Assembly: GCF_023015695.1 (NCBI RefSeq)
Contig: NZ_JALKAS010000002.1
Coordinates: 310,001 to 374,000, forward strand
Length of the DNA stretch: 64,000 nt
Source of the DNA: Jannaschia sp. S6380
GTDB taxonomy: Bacteria; Pseudomonadota; Alphaproteobacteria; Rhodobacterales; Rhodobacteraceae
Direction: 5' to 3'
Part shown: piece after piece, positions 37,114-46,394 of the stretch
How positions within the stretch are numbered: position 1 is the stretch's first letter
Layout of the letters: the number at the start of each line of letters is the position of its first letter
The notes under the pieces: generated by a model
The model's input: only the letters and a program-made list of their open reading frames with translations
Database searches by the model: none
Told to the model about the DNA's origin: nothing
Made by a program: the position numbers and the translations under genes

Positions 37114-38322
37114 TCACATCAGTGACTTGATCGGCACGGCGCGGTCGGCCACCGCGTCGGGATCGGGGGAGCGGCCCGCCTCGATCAGGCGTTTGCCGAC
37201 CATGTAGGCGCGCGGGTCGTTCATCGCATCGACGGCCAGTAACCTGTCGCCGGCGAAATACCAATGCGAACGACCGCCTTCGATATCGGACCCGTCGCGC
37301 ACGATCACCCGGTCGAACCCGGTATTGAGTCCCGCGATCTGCAGCTTGACGTCGTATTGATCGGACCAGAACCAGGGCTTGGCGACGTAATCCTCGGCCG
37401 CGCCCAGCAGGTTCCGGGCGACCGTCTCGGCCTGGTGGATGGCGTGGGGCACCGATTCCAGGCGGACGCGCCCGCCGCGATGGGGGAAGGAGCAGCAATC
37501 ACCCGCAGCCCAGATGCCGTCCGCCGAAGTCCGGCCTTGCGCGTCGACCGCGATGCCGTCGGCCAGCGTCAGGCCCGCCGCCTCCGCTAGGGTCGTGCTC
37601 GGAACGATGCCGATGCCGGCCACGACGGCGTCCACCGACAGCTTGGTTCCGTCCGACAGCGTGGCGCCCGTGACGTGTCCGTCGCCGGTCAGCCGTTCGA
37701 GCGTCGCCGCTTCGCGGATGTCGACGCCCATCGCGCGGTGCTTGTCGGCGAACCACGTGGCGGTGTCCCGGCAGGACACGCGGCTGAGGAGGCGTGGGGC
37801 CGCTTCCAGCAAGGTGACGCGCATGCCTCTGTTGCGGGCGACGGCCGCCGCCTCCAGCCCGATATAGCCGCCGCCGACGACCAGCAGGTGCCCATCCTCA
37901 CGGATATGGGGGGCCAACGCGTCGATATCGGCCAGCGTGCGGACCGCGAACACCCCGTCCAGGTCGCCGCCGACCGCGCCGGGCAGGCGGCGCGGGGCCG
38001 AGCCGGTGGCGAGGACGAGAGCGTCCCACCCCTCCGTGCCGCCGGCATGGGTCAGGGTGCGCGCGTCCGGGTCGATCGCGTCGATGCGCGTGCCCAGATG
38101 CAACTCCACCCGGTTCTCCTCGTAGAAAGCGGCGGGCCGCAGGTGCAGGCGCTCGCGCGCCATCTCGCCCAGCAGATAGGCCTTGGACAGGGGCGGTCGC
38201 TGGTAGGGCAGTTCCGGCTCCTCACCCCAGAGCGTCAGGCGCCCGTCATACCCCTCCTTGCGCAGCGTCTCGACGACCGAGGCGCCGGCCTGGCCGGCAC
38301 CGATGACGGCGATATGATCCAT
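37114..38322 (-). CDS. FAD-dependent ferredoxin reductase-like oxidoreductase
   Basis: This 402-residue flavoprotein resembles putidaredoxin/rubredoxin reductases that pass electrons from NAD(P)H to a ferredoxin. The FAD motif (VIGAGQAGASVVETLR), the NAD(P) motif (VVGGGYIGLEAAAVARN) and the second FAD motif (DGIWAAGDCCSFP) are in the usual order, with a C-terminal domain (KPWFWSDQYDVKLQIAGL). AAGGTG precedes the ATG. No ferredoxin or P450 gene is adjacent. It is divergent from the peroxiredoxin gene. Confidence 0.88.
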   Translation of the reverse strand: MDHIAVIGAGQAGASVVETLRKEGYDGRLTLWGEEPELPYQRPPLSKAYLLGEMARERLHLRPAAFYEENRVELHLGTRIDAIDPDARTLTHAGGTEGWDALVLATGSAPRRLPGAVGGDLDGVFAVRTLADIDALAPHIREDGHLLVVGGGYIGLEAAAVARNRGMRVTLLEAAPRLLSRVSCRDTATWFADKHRAMGVDIREAATLERLTGDGHVTGATLSDGTKLSVDAVVAGIGIVPSTTLAEAAGLTLADGIAVDAQGRTSADGIWAAGDCCSFPHRGGRVRLESVPHAIHQAETVARNLLGAAEDYVAKPWFWSDQYDVKLQIAGLNTGFDRVIVRDGSDIEGGRSHWYFAGDRLLAVDAMNDPRAYMVGKRLIEAGRSPDPDAVADRAVPIKSLM

Positions 38323-38399
38323 GTTGCACCTTGCTGGTCGCAGCGTTGCCGGACAGCTATATCCCGATGCGTGAAACTTCAAACGCGAGGACCGCGACG

Positions 38400-38888
38400 A
38401 TGACCATTTCCGAAGGTGACAAGCTGCCCGATGCCGAGCTGATGCGGATCGGGGAGGACGGGCCCGAGACCGTCTCGCTGCGCGAGCTGACGAAGGGACA
38501 GACCGTCGCCCTGTTCGCCGTGCCGGGAGCCTATACCGGCGTGTGCACCACGGCCCATGTCCCCAGCTTCATCCGCACCAAGGACGAGTTCGCCGAGAAG
38601 GGCGTCGAGACGGTGATCTGCGTTTCGGTCAACGACCCGTTCGTGATGAGGGCGTGGTCCGAATCCACCGGGGCCGCGGCGGCGGATCTGCACATGCTGG
38701 CCGATCCGGACGGCGGGTTCACCCGCGCGATCGGCATGCAGTTCGACGCGCCGCCCGCGGGCCTGGTGGGGCGCTCCCGCCGCTATGCCATGCTGGTCGA
38801 CGACGGCGTCGTGCGGACCCTGCATGTCGAGGACAGCCCCGGCACGTGCGAGGCGTCGGCCGGAGAGGCGCTGCTGGCGAAGATCTGA
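38400..38888 (+). CDS. Prx5-type peroxiredoxin
   Basis: This 162-residue thiol peroxidase reduces hydrogen peroxide and organic peroxides. The peroxidatic Cys is in VPGAYTGVCTTAHVPSF (C49). A second Cys lies near the C-terminus in SPGTCEASA. GAGGACC precedes the ATG. The adjacent divergent flavoprotein could be its reductant, but this is only a suggestion from position. Confidence 0.92.
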   Translation: MTISEGDKLPDAELMRIGEDGPETVSLRELTKGQTVALFAVPGAYTGVCTTAHVPSFIRTKDEFAEKGVETVICVSVNDPFVMRAWSESTGAAAADLHMLADPDGGFTRAIGMQFDAPPAGLVGRSRRYAMLVDDGVVRTLHVEDSPGTCEASAGEALLAKI

Positions 38889-38892
38889 TCGC

Positions 38893-38929
38893 CCTGTCGA
38901 TCCGGCGCTAGCCCCGCCGGGTCGACAGG
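38893..38929. terminator. long convergent hairpin between the peroxiredoxin and Lrp genes
   Basis: A 15 bp stem with one G-T type mismatch (38893-38907 with 38915-38929) encloses a 7 base loop that contains the Lrp stop codon. It lies 4 bases after the peroxiredoxin stop and probably ends transcription from both sides. Confidence 0.65.
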
Positions 38930-39330
38930 TACAGGCTGGTTTCGCTGCGCGAGACACCGTCGATCAGGCGGATGCGGTTCAGCGTGGCGTCCAGCAGTTC
39001 CAGCGTGTCGGCGCCCAGTTCGGCGACCAGGTCCCAGCGGCCATGGGTGGAATGCACCGCCTCCACCTCGGGCATGGCGGTCAGCATCCGGGTCACGCGG
39101 GCGCTGCCCTTGCCCTCGATCTCGATCAGGACGATGCCGCGCACGGGCCGGTCGGCCAAGTCGCCCTTCAGAACGGCGCGATATCCCAGGATTTCGCCCG
39201 CCTCGGTCAGGCGGGCGATACGGGCGCGGATCGTGGCCCGCGTCACGCCCAGCCGGGCGGCCAGCGCCGACACGCTGGCGCGCCCGTCCGAAGACAGCGC
39301 GGCGAGCAGGATTCTGTCCAGATCGTCCAT
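38908..39330 (-). CDS. Lrp/AsnC family transcriptional regulator
   Basis: This 140-residue regulator has an N-terminal helix-turn-helix (DRILLAALSSDGRASVSALAARLGVTRATIRARIARL) and a C-terminal RAM ligand-binding domain (VLIEIEGKGSARVTRML, STHGRWDLVAELGADTLELLD). The ATG at 39330 has GGATG upstream; another ATG at 39339 is possible. It is divergent from arginase and ornithine cyclodeaminase, so it is likely an arginine- or ornithine-responsive regulator of them, by analogy with known Lrp-type catabolic regulators. Confidence 0.9.
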   Translation of the reverse strand: MDDLDRILLAALSSDGRASVSALAARLGVTRATIRARIARLTEAGEILGYRAVLKGDLADRPVRGIVLIEIEGKGSARVTRMLTAMPEVEAVHSTHGRWDLVAELGADTLELLDATLNRIRLIDGVSRSETSLYLSTRRG

Positions 39331-39353
39331 CGGGATCATCCAATTCGGTCGAT

Positions 39354-39372
39354 TGATCGCGCAGATCGATCA
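39354..39372. promoter_or_regulatory. candidate Lrp-type operator between the regulator and arginase genes
   Basis: TGATCG (39354-39359) and CGATCA (39367-39372) form an inverted repeat with 7 bases between them, midway in the 111 base divergent region. Position and symmetry suit a dimeric regulator, but the match to a known Lrp site is not tested. Confidence 0.45.
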
Positions 39373-39441
39373 CTTATCGGACTTCATGTCGCCGGTCCAT
39401 CGGGGTTGAGTGCCACCGACGCATTCAATGAAGGATGGATG

Positions 39442-40365
39442 ATGAAATCGATCACCCTCATCGGGGCCCCGGTCGAGACGGGCGCGTGGCGGCGCGGCTG
39501 CATGATGGGGCCCGACGCGCTGCGGACGGCCGGGCTGGGCCGGGCGTTGACGGAGCTGGGCCACGACGTGACCGACCGCGGCAACCTGGCCGCGCAGGCG
39601 ATGACCGTGCCGCAGGCCCGGAACCCCGCCATCCGCGACCTCGACCTGTGCGCGGGCTGGGTCGCGACGCTGCAGGCAACGGCCGATGACCTGGGCACCG
39701 AGACCGTGCCGATCTTCATGGGCGGCGACCACCTGATGGCGGCGGGCACGGTGCCCGCGATGGCCCGCCTGGCCGAGGCCGACGGGCGCCCCCTCTTCGT
39801 GCTGTGGCTGGACGCGCATTCGGACATCCACGACCTGGACAGCACCGAGAGCGGCAACCTGCACGGCACGCCCGTGGCCTATTTCACCGGCCTGTCGGAG
39901 TTTGCGCCGCATTTCCCCGACCCGGCGGCCAAGGTCGACCCCGCCAATATCTGCATGATCGGCCTGCGTTCGGTTGACCCCCACGAAAAGCGGGCGGTTG
40001 CCGCGTCGGATATCGACGTGACCGACATGCGCGCCATCGACGAGCACGGGATCGCCGCGCCGCTGCGCGCCTTCCTGGAACGGGTCGAAGCGGCGAACGG
40101 ACGGCTGCATGTCAGCTTCGACATCGATTTCCTGGACCCTTCCATCGCGCCCGCCGTGGGCACCACCGTGCCCGGCGGCGCGACCTTCCGCGAAGCGCAT
40201 CTGGTGATGGAGTGGCTGCACGATTCCGGCCTCGTCACCTCGCTCGACATCGCGGAGCTGAACCCCTTCATGGATGAACGCGGCCGGACGGCGACGTTGA
40301 TGGTGGACCTCGTGTCCAGCCTGTTCGGCAAGTCCGTCCTCGACCGCCCGACACGGAGCCAATGA
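39442..40365 (+). CDS. arginase
   Basis: It hydrolyses arginine to ornithine and urea with two manganese ions. The 307-residue protein has all ureohydrolase motifs: GGDHLMAAG, WLDAHSDIHDL with NLHGTPVAYF, and SFDIDFLDPSIAPAVGT. AAGGA precedes a pair of ATGs; I take 39442 for spacing, 39439 is equally open. Ornithine cyclodeaminase follows after 1 base, so the pair converts arginine to proline. Confidence 0.93.
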   Translation: MKSITLIGAPVETGAWRRGCMMGPDALRTAGLGRALTELGHDVTDRGNLAAQAMTVPQARNPAIRDLDLCAGWVATLQATADDLGTETVPIFMGGDHLMAAGTVPAMARLAEADGRPLFVLWLDAHSDIHDLDSTESGNLHGTPVAYFTGLSEFAPHFPDPAAKVDPANICMIGLRSVDPHEKRAVAASDIDVTDMRAIDEHGIAAPLRAFLERVEAANGRLHVSFDIDFLDPSIAPAVGTTVPGGATFREAHLVMEWLHDSGLVTSLDIAELNPFMDERGRTATLMVDLVSSLFGKSVLDRPTRSQ

Positions 40366-40366
40366 C

Positions 40367-41428
40367 ATGACCAAGCACGACCCCAACCCCTCGCGACTGG
40401 CGATGGTGCCGTTCATCTCGGTCGATCACATGATGCGGATCGTCAACGAGGCCGGTGTGGCACAGACCATCGCCGCCATCGCCGACCGGATCGAGGCCGA
40501 TTTCCTGCGCTGGGAGACCTTCGACAAGACCCCCCGCGTGCCCAGCCATTCCGAGGAGGGCGTGATCGAGCTGATGCCCACCTCGGACGGCGAGTTCTAC
40601 GGTTTCAAATACGTCAATGGGCACCCGGCGAACATGGCGCGGGGGTTCCAGACCGTGAACGCGTTCGGCGTGCTGGCGCGGGTCGACAACGGCTATCCGG
40701 TCATGTTCTCGGAAATGACGATCCTGACGGCGCTGCGCACTGCGGCGATGTCGATCGTGGCCGCGCGCCACCTGGCGCCGAAAGACGCGCGCGTCATGGC
40801 CGTGATCGGCAACGGCGCGCAATGCGAGTTCCAATCGTTGGGCTTCCACCACTGCCTGGGAATCGAGGAGGTGCGCCTGTGGGACATCGACCCGAAAGCG
40901 ACCGCCAAGGCCGTGCGCAACCTGGAAGGGACGGGCCTGACCGTGACGGCCTGTTCGTCTGCCGAGGAGGCGATCACCGGCGCGCAGATCGTGACCACCT
41001 GCACCGCCGACAAGAAGCAGGCGACCATCCTGACCGACAACATGGTGGGGGCCGGCGTGCACCTGAACGCGATCGGCGGCGACTCGCCCGGCAAGACGGA
41101 GTTGCACCGCGACATCCTGATGCGGTCGGACATCTTCGTGGAGTACCCGCCGCAGACCTGGATCGAGGGCGAGATCCAGCAATTGGCGCCCGAACACCCC
41201 ATCACGGAACTGTGGCGGGTGATCGCGGGCCAGGTGCCCGGGCGGACGTCGCGCGACCAGATCACGCTCTTCGATTCGGTGGGCTTCGCGACCGAGGATT
41301 TCAGCGCGCTGCGCCACATCCATGCCGAGGCCATGCGCACCGGCCACTATGTGGAACTGGACCTGCTGGCCGACCCGGACGATCCGCGCGACCTGTTCGG
41401 CATGGTGGCGCGCGCCGCCGGTCAATGA
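40367..41428 (+). CDS. ornithine cyclodeaminase
   Basis: It converts ornithine to proline and ammonia using NAD. The 353-residue protein has the OCD/mu-crystallin pattern: TFDKTPRVPSHSEEGVIELMPT, GFKYVNGHPANM, MAVIGNGAQCEFQSLGF (NAD site), and LNAIGGDSPGKTEL with the catalytic Asp. It is 1 base from the arginase stop and ends in a hairpin that overlaps its stop codon. Confidence 0.93.
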   Translation: MTKHDPNPSRLAMVPFISVDHMMRIVNEAGVAQTIAAIADRIEADFLRWETFDKTPRVPSHSEEGVIELMPTSDGEFYGFKYVNGHPANMARGFQTVNAFGVLARVDNGYPVMFSEMTILTALRTAAMSIVAARHLAPKDARVMAVIGNGAQCEFQSLGFHHCLGIEEVRLWDIDPKATAKAVRNLEGTGLTVTACSSAEEAITGAQIVTTCTADKKQATILTDNMVGAGVHLNAIGGDSPGKTELHRDILMRSDIFVEYPPQTWIEGEIQQLAPEHPITELWRVIAGQVPGRTSRDQITLFDSVGFATEDFSALRHIHAEAMRTGHYVELDLLADPDDPRDLFGMVARAAGQ

Positions 41429-41440
41429 CCGGGCGGCGCG
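41411..41440 (+). terminator. hairpin over the ornithine cyclodeaminase stop codon
   Basis: A 14 bp inverted repeat with one bulged G (41411-41424 with 41426-41440) folds across the TGA at 41426-41428, just before the convergent mscS end. It may terminate or protect the mRNA. There is no T run. Confidence 0.5.
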
Positions 41441-41446
41441 GGGGCG

Positions 41447-42295
41447 TCATCCCCCGTTGACGATGTGCAGGGTGCGGTTCGGGAACGGGATTTCGATCCC
41501 GGCCGCCTCCAGCGCGATCTTCACGTCGCGGTTCATATCCTTCCAGTATCCGAAGAAATCCGTGCGCGGCACCCAGGCGCGCACCAGGAAATCGACGCTG
41601 GAATCGTTCAGCCCGTCCACCAGGATTGTGGGCGGCGGATCGGCCACGAAACGCGGGTCCGACGTGATCGTGTCGCGGATCACCTGTTCGGCCAGGGCCA
41701 GGTCGGCGGAATAGGCCACGCCCCATTTCCATTCGGCCTGGCGCATGTCGTAGACCGAGAAATTGGTGATCGTGTTCCCCCAGACCTCCGAGTTCGGAAT
41801 GATGATCTGATAGTTTCCGATGCTCGCCAGTTCGGTGTAGTTCAGGTTGATCGACTTCACCGTCCCCATCTCGCCGTTGATGATGACGAAATCGCCCAGC
41901 TTGATCGGTCGGAAGAAGATCAGCATCACGCCCGCCGCCACGTTCGACAAGGTGCCCTGCAGCGCCAGGCCGATGGCCAGGCCCGCCGCACCGATCACCG
42001 CGACGAGCGATGTCGTCTCGATCCCGAAGGTGTTCAGGACGATCAGGAAGGACAGGCCGATGATGACGTAGCGGGCGATGTTGGCCAGGAAGTCGAACAG
42101 CGTGGCGTCGAGGCGCGCGTGCTGCTCGGACAGGCCCTTGATGCGCCGTGCGACCCATCCGGCGATCATGAAGCCCACGAACAGGACCAGCATCGCGGCC
42201 AGCAGGCTGCCCAGGATCGAGGCCAGGAATTCGAGGGACAGGAAATCGCCGATCGTGCGGCCGGCGTAGAGTTCGGTCGAAAGGAAGTCTTTCAT
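41447..42295 (-). CDS. small-conductance mechanosensitive channel, MscS family
   Basis: This 282-residue membrane protein has three N-terminal membrane segments, with the pore helix region VIGAAGLAIGLALQGTLSNVAAGVMLIF typical of TM3 in MscS. The cytoplasmic beta domain follows (FRPIKLGDFVIINGEMGTV, IIPNSEVWGNTITNFS). It opens under membrane tension to release solutes on osmotic downshock. It begins the minus-strand group that ends near MscS, downstream of phhB by 16 bases. Confidence 0.92.
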   Translation of the reverse strand: MKDFLSTELYAGRTIGDFLSLEFLASILGSLLAAMLVLFVGFMIAGWVARRIKGLSEQHARLDATLFDFLANIARYVIIGLSFLIVLNTFGIETTSLVAVIGAAGLAIGLALQGTLSNVAAGVMLIFFRPIKLGDFVIINGEMGTVKSINLNYTELASIGNYQIIIPNSEVWGNTITNFSVYDMRQAEWKWGVAYSADLALAEQVIRDTITSDPRFVADPPPTILVDGLNDSSVDFLVRAWVPRTDFFGYWKDMNRDVKIALEAAGIEIPFPNRTLHIVNGG

Positions 42296-42311
42296 GTCGG
42301 TGCGGTGTCTT

Positions 42312-42563
42312 TCAGATCAGGTCGTTGATGGCGCGGGCCAGGGAGAAGTCGCGTTCGGTCAGCCCGCCGGCATCATGCGTCGTAAGCGCAATCTCCACCC
42401 GGTTCCAGACGTTGCGCCAGTCGGGGTGATGGTCGGCCGCCTCGGAGAGCAGCGCCACGCGCGACATGAAGCCCCACGCCTGCGAGAAATCGTCGAAATG
42501 AAAGGTCCGGCGGATCGCGGTACCGTCGCGCGTCCAGCCGTCGGGGATATCGAGATCGTTCAT
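42312..42563 (-). CDS. phhB: 4a-hydroxytetrahydrobiopterin (pterin-4-alpha-carbinolamine) dehydratase
   Basis: This 83-residue enzyme recycles the pterin cofactor of aromatic amino acid hydroxylases. It has the family motif EAADHHPDW followed by [22 protein letters not shown]. Its ATG overlaps the stop codon of the FemAB-like gene by 4 bases. No phenylalanine hydroxylase gene lies nearby, so its physiological partner is unclear. Confidence 0.92.
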   Translation of the reverse strand: MNDLDIPDGWTRDGTAIRRTFHFDDFSQAWGFMSRVALLSEAADHHPDWRNVWNRVEIALTTHDAGGLTERDFSLARAINDLI

Positions 42564-43747
42564 TGCTGTTCCTCCACCGGTTCGCGTCGAAAGGGACCGT
42601 AGGCGGTCAGGACCTCGATGTCGTGTTCCACGGCGCGCGCCTCGGCGGTCAGGAACTGCGACACCGCCGCGCGAAACCCCGGATCGGGGATGTGATGCAG
42701 GCTGTGGCAGGTCACCGGAAGGTAGCCGCGTGCCAGCTTGTGTTCGCCTTGGGCGCCGGCCTCCACCCGCGATTGGCCGCGGGCGATCGCGGCATCGATA
42801 GCTTGGTAGTAGCACAGCTCGAAATGCAGCATCGGATGATGTTCCACCGCGCCCCAATAGCGGCCGTACATCGTGTCGCGCCCGATGAAGTTCAGCGCCC
42901 CGGCGACGGGCGTGCCGTCGCGTTCGGCCAGGACCAGCAGCACGTCGTCGCGCATCGTCTCCTGCACGGCATCGAAGAACGCCCGCGTCAGATAGGGGCG
43001 GCCCCATTTCCGCGCGCCCGTGTCCTGATAGAAGTGCCAGAACGCATCCCAATGTTCGGGGCGGAGCGCGTCGCCGGTATAGGCAGCGATGGTGCCGCCG
43101 AACGCCTGGGCCACGGCCCGTTCGCGGCGGATCGTCTTGCGCTTGCGCGAACTGAGCGCGCCGAGAAAGGCGTCGAAATCGGCATAGCCGTCGTTGAACC
43201 AGTGATATTGCTGACTGGACCGCGCCATCAGGCCGAGGGCGGCACCGGCCGTCCGTTCCGCCTCGGTGCAGAAGGTGATGTGGAGCGAACTGAGATCGTT
43301 CTGTTCGGTCAATTGGGTCGCGGCCTGGACAAGGGCGCGGAAGCCGGTCTCCTCGAAGCCCGGGCGCAGCAGGAAGCGCCGCCCCGTCGCGGGCGTGAAG
43401 GGCACCGCGATCTGCAGCTTGGGATAATAGTCGCCGCCCGCGCGTTCCCAGGCATGGGCCCAGTTGTGGTCGAAGATGTACTCGCCCTGGCTGTGCCCCT
43501 TGGCGTACATCGGCGCGCAGGCGATGATCTTCCCTTCCGCCCGCGCGATCAGGTGTTGTAGCTGCCAGCCCGTTCCCTCCCCGACCGAGCCGCTGCGTTC
43601 CAGCGCCGAGAGGAAGCGGTGGGTGGTGAACGGATCGTTCGGGGGGCCGCCATCGGACGCCTCGGGGCAGGCGCAGGCGTCCCAATCACCGGGCGCCACG
43701 TCACCCAGGCCGGGCGTGACGCTGATCTCGATTTCGCGTTCGGTCAT
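42560..43747 (-). CDS. FemAB-like (DUF482/PF04339) GNAT-fold protein
   Basis: This 395-residue protein fits the PF04339 peptidogalycan biosynthesis/FemAB-like acyltransferase group: [96 protein letters not shown]. The acceptor is unknown. It is translated just before phhB with a 4 base overlap. Confidence 0.82.
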   Translation of the reverse strand: MTEREIEISVTPGLGDVAPGDWDACACPEASDGGPPNDPFTTHRFLSALERSGSVGEGTGWQLQHLIARAEGKIIACAPMYAKGHSQGEYIFDHNWAHAWERAGGDYYPKLQIAVPFTPATGRRFLLRPGFEETGFRALVQAATQLTEQNDLSSLHITFCTEAERTAGAALGLMARSSQQYHWFNDGYADFDAFLGALSSRKRKTIRRERAVAQAFGGTIAAYTGDALRPEHWDAFWHFYQDTGARKWGRPYLTRAFFDAVQETMRDDVLLVLAERDGTPVAGALNFIGRDTMYGRYWGAVEHHPMLHFELCYYQAIDAAIARGQSRVEAGAQGEHKLARGYLPVTCHSLHHIPDPGFRAAVSQFLTAEARAVEHDIEVLTAYGPFRREPVEEQQ

Positions 43748-43772
43748 GGGCGACAGGTGGGGCCCCGTCGCC

Positions 43773-44522
43773 TCACGGCAAGTAGCCTTCGAAGGTCACG
43801 GCATCGGCCACGCGCCGGGCGCGCAACTCCTCGGCCCGGGACCGGACCGTCCAGCAGAGGATCGGCAGCCCCGTGGCCTTGATCTCGGCCACGCGCGGCA
43901 TGTCGAGGGCGGCGGCCTCGTGGCTAATGAAGGACGCGCCGAGACGGTCGATATCGGGGATCCGGGCCAGCCGGGCGCGGGTCTCTGCCGACAGGTCGGG
44001 CCAGTGTTCGGCCCGGAAGGCCGCGGTCACCAGGCCGCGGGGCAGATGCGGCGCATCGCGTTGAAAACAGGCGACGGCGTGCGGGTTGAAGGACATCACC
44101 GCGACGTCGCCGTCATATCGAGCCAGATCGGCGATCACCGCCGCCTCCAGCGGGCCGACATCGGGGCCCATCGCGCCATCGCGGTCCTTCACTTCGATCA
44201 GGAGCGGCACGCGGCCCGCAACCAGGTCCAGAACCTGCGACAACCGCGGTACGCCACCGTTCCCGCCCCGTAGGGCCGTTCCGCCCAATGCATCCGCATC
44301 CAGGCTGTCGACCAGCAGGTCGAGGCCCGTCAGTCGCCGCATGTGGTTGTCGTGGAACGCCATGGCGACGCCATCGGCGGAGGGCTGGACGTCCAGCTCG
44401 ATCGGGATCCCGAGGTCGAGCGCGGCCCGGAACGCATCCATCGAGTTCTCGGGCCGGCCCGGCCCGTGCAGGCCGCGATGGGCGATGTGACCGCCGGTCA
44501 GGAAGCTGGCGGGAAGGGTCAT
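43773..44522 (-). CDS. ugpQ: glycerophosphodiester phosphodiesterase
   Basis: This 249-residue enzyme splits glycerophosphodiesters into glycerol 3-phosphate and an alcohol. Its motifs are IAHRGLHGPGRPENSMDAF, IELDVQPSADGVAMAFHDNHMRRLT and VPLLIEVKDRDG, together giving the His and acidic metal-binding residues of the GDPD fold. The absence of a signal peptide suggests a cytoplasmic UgpQ-like enzyme. Its start overlaps the RidA stop as ATGA. Confidence 0.88.
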   Translation of the reverse strand: MTLPASFLTGGHIAHRGLHGPGRPENSMDAFRAALDLGIPIELDVQPSADGVAMAFHDNHMRRLTGLDLLVDSLDADALGGTALRGGNGGVPRLSQVLDLVAGRVPLLIEVKDRDGAMGPDVGPLEAAVIADLARYDGDVAVMSFNPHAVACFQRDAPHLPRGLVTAAFRAEHWPDLSAETRARLARIPDIDRLGASFISHEAAALDMPRVAEIKATGLPILCWTVRSRAEELRARRVADAVTFEGYLP

Positions 44523-44974
44523 CTTACCTGGAAGATGCCTTCGATCTCAACGGCGACGCCGAAGGGAAGCGTGGCCCCCACGGCGGACCGGCTGTGCCGA
44601 CCGGCCTCGCCCAGGGCCTCGACCAGAAAATCGGACGCGCCGTTGATGACGGCGGGCTGGTCGCCGAAATCCGGCGTGCAGTTGACGAAGCCCGTCAGCT
44701 TGACCACCCGGACCAGCCGGTCGATGTCGCCGTCGCAGGCCGCCTTGACCTGGGCCAGCAGGTTGATGGCGCATTGACGGGCCGCTGCGGCCCCGTCCTC
44801 GACCGACATCCCGTCACCCAGGCGCCCCTTGATCATCCCGTCCGGCCCGTTCGAGATCTGGCCCGAGACGAAAAGCATGTCGTCCATGCGGACCGCGGGC
44901 ACGTAATTCGCCGCCGGGGCCGGTGCGTCGGGCAGGGTCACGCCGAGACGGGAAAGGGTTTCCGAGAAAGACAT
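44519..44974 (-). CDS. RidA family protein
   Basis: This 151-residue protein belongs to the YjgF/YER057c/RidA superfamily, which removes reactive enamine/imine intermediates. Markers are FVSGQISNGPDG, GRLGDGMSVEDGAAAARQCAINLLAQ and GATLPFGVAVEIEGIFQ. The usual substrate-binding Arg of archetypal RidA is not visible in the C-terminal VNAP region, so this is probably a RidA-like subgroup member. GGAGG precedes the ATG. Confidence 0.85.
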   Translation of the reverse strand: MSFSETLSRLGVTLPDAPAPAANYVPAVRMDDMLFVSGQISNGPDGMIKGRLGDGMSVEDGAAAARQCAINLLAQVKAACDGDIDRLVRVVKLTGFVNCTPDFGDQPAVINGASDFLVEALGEAGRHSRSAVGATLPFGVAVEIEGIFQVR

Positions 44975-45059
44975 GAGGCCGGCCTCCGATTGGAACTCGG
45001 CCCTTGCTGGCATGCGGGCCGCGCGTTGCCAAGCGCCACGGGCCGGCCAGGCCTGCCCG

Positions 45060-46394
45060 TTACTCCCGGAAAGCGCGGTTGAAATAGTCGGCCAGGGGCT
45101 TGACCAGATAGGCCAGCGGCGTGCGGTCGTCGGTGCGCAGATACGCTTCGACCGGCATGCCGGGCAGCAGGATCTGGTCGTTCAGGCGGTCGAGCTCGCC
45201 CTCGTTCGGCAGCACCTCGGCCTGGTAGAAGGTCTGGCCCGTCGCCTCGTCGGTAAAGGCATCGGGCGAGACGCGGACGATCGAGCCGAACAGCTCGGGC
45301 GTGGTGCGCGCGTCGAAGGTGGGCAGGCGCAGCGTGACCGGCTGACCCGGGAAGACCTGGTCGATATGGATCGGATCGACGCGCGTCTGGATCACCAGGG
45401 GCCGGTCCTGCGGGACGATATAGGCCACCGGTTCGGCGGCACGGATGACCGACCGTTCGGCGAAGACCTGCAGGTCGTAGACCACGCCCGGAACCGGGGC
45501 CGTCACCTCCAGCCGAGACATCTGTTCGGTGATGGCGCGGTACTGCTCGGCCAGTTCCAGCTCGCGGAAGCGCAGGTCGCGCAGCTCCGAGATCGCCTCC
45601 TCCCGCGCGCGATTGCCGAGCTTGAGGACCTCCAGGTCGATTTCGGTCGCGCGGCCTTCCAACTCGGCCACGGTCGCCTCCAACTCGCCCACGCGCCCCA
45701 GCAGGCCCGCCTCCTCGCGCTGCAGCGACAGGACCCGCGGAGCCTGCGCCAGACCGCGATCCAGCAGGCTGCGCTGCGCGTCCAGCTCCTCGCGGATGAA
45801 TTGCAGCTGCAGCTCCAACGCCTCGGACTGCGCGGCGATGCCGTCCACCTGACTCGCGATCTGGTCCCTGCGGCGGCCCAGCTGTTCGACCTCGCGAGCG
45901 CGGGATGCGGCGCGCGCGGCGAACAGGTTGCGCTGACCCTCGATCATGTCGGCCACGTCGGGGTCGTCGGCGGCCTCCGTAAGGATTTCGGGAAAGGTGA
46001 TCGCCTCGGCCTCGTCCCGCTCGGCCACCAGGCGGGCGGAGCGGGCGGAGATCTCCTGCAACTGGCCACGCAGGATCTCGGCGTTCGAACGCAGCGGCGT
46101 CGGGTCGAGCCGGACCAGCGTGTCGCCGGCCTCGACCCGGTCGCCTTCGCGGACGAGGATCTCGGTCACGACGCCGCCGTCGGGGTGCTGGACGATCTGC
46201 CGGTTGCTGTCGACCGCGATCCGCCCGGGCGAGATGATCGCGCCCGAGATGTTGGCCAGGACCGACCACGACCCGAAGCCGCCGACCAGGATCACCAGCC
46301 CCAGAACCCCAATGACAAGGTGCCGCCGGGCCGACCAGCCGCCGGCGCCGGCGGCGGGTGGCGTGGCGACGGCCGGCGCGGGCAGGCGGGTCAT
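45060..46394 (-). CDS. HlyD/PrsE-type membrane fusion protein of a type I secretion system
   Basis: This 444-residue periplasmic adaptor has one N-terminal membrane segment ([22 protein letters not shown]), a lipoyl-like start ([34 protein letters not shown]), a long coiled coil at about residues 100-300, and a C-terminal beta domain ([32 protein letters not shown]). Its start overlaps the ABC ATPase stop by 4 bases. With that ATPase it would form the inner part of a one-step export channel; the outer-membrane TolC partner is elsewhere. Confidence 0.9.
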   Translation of the reverse strand: MTRLPAPAVATPPAAGAGGWSARRHLVIGVLGLVILVGGFGSWSVLANISGAIISPGRIAVDSNRQIVQHPDGGVVTEILVREGDRVEAGDTLVRLDPTPLRSNAEILRGQLQEISARSARLVAERDEAEAITFPEILTEAADDPDVADMIEGQRNLFAARAASRAREVEQLGRRRDQIASQVDGIAAQSEALELQLQFIREELDAQRSLLDRGLAQAPRVLSLQREEAGLLGRVGELEATVAELEGRATEIDLEVLKLGNRAREEAISELRDLRFRELELAEQYRAITEQMSRLEVTAPVPGVVYDLQVFAERSVIRAAEPVAYIVPQDRPLVIQTRVDPIHIDQVFPGQPVTLRLPTFDARTTPELFGSIVRVSPDAFTDEATGQTFYQAEVLPNEGELDRLNDQILLPGMPVEAYLRTDDRTPLAYLVKPLADYFNRAFRE

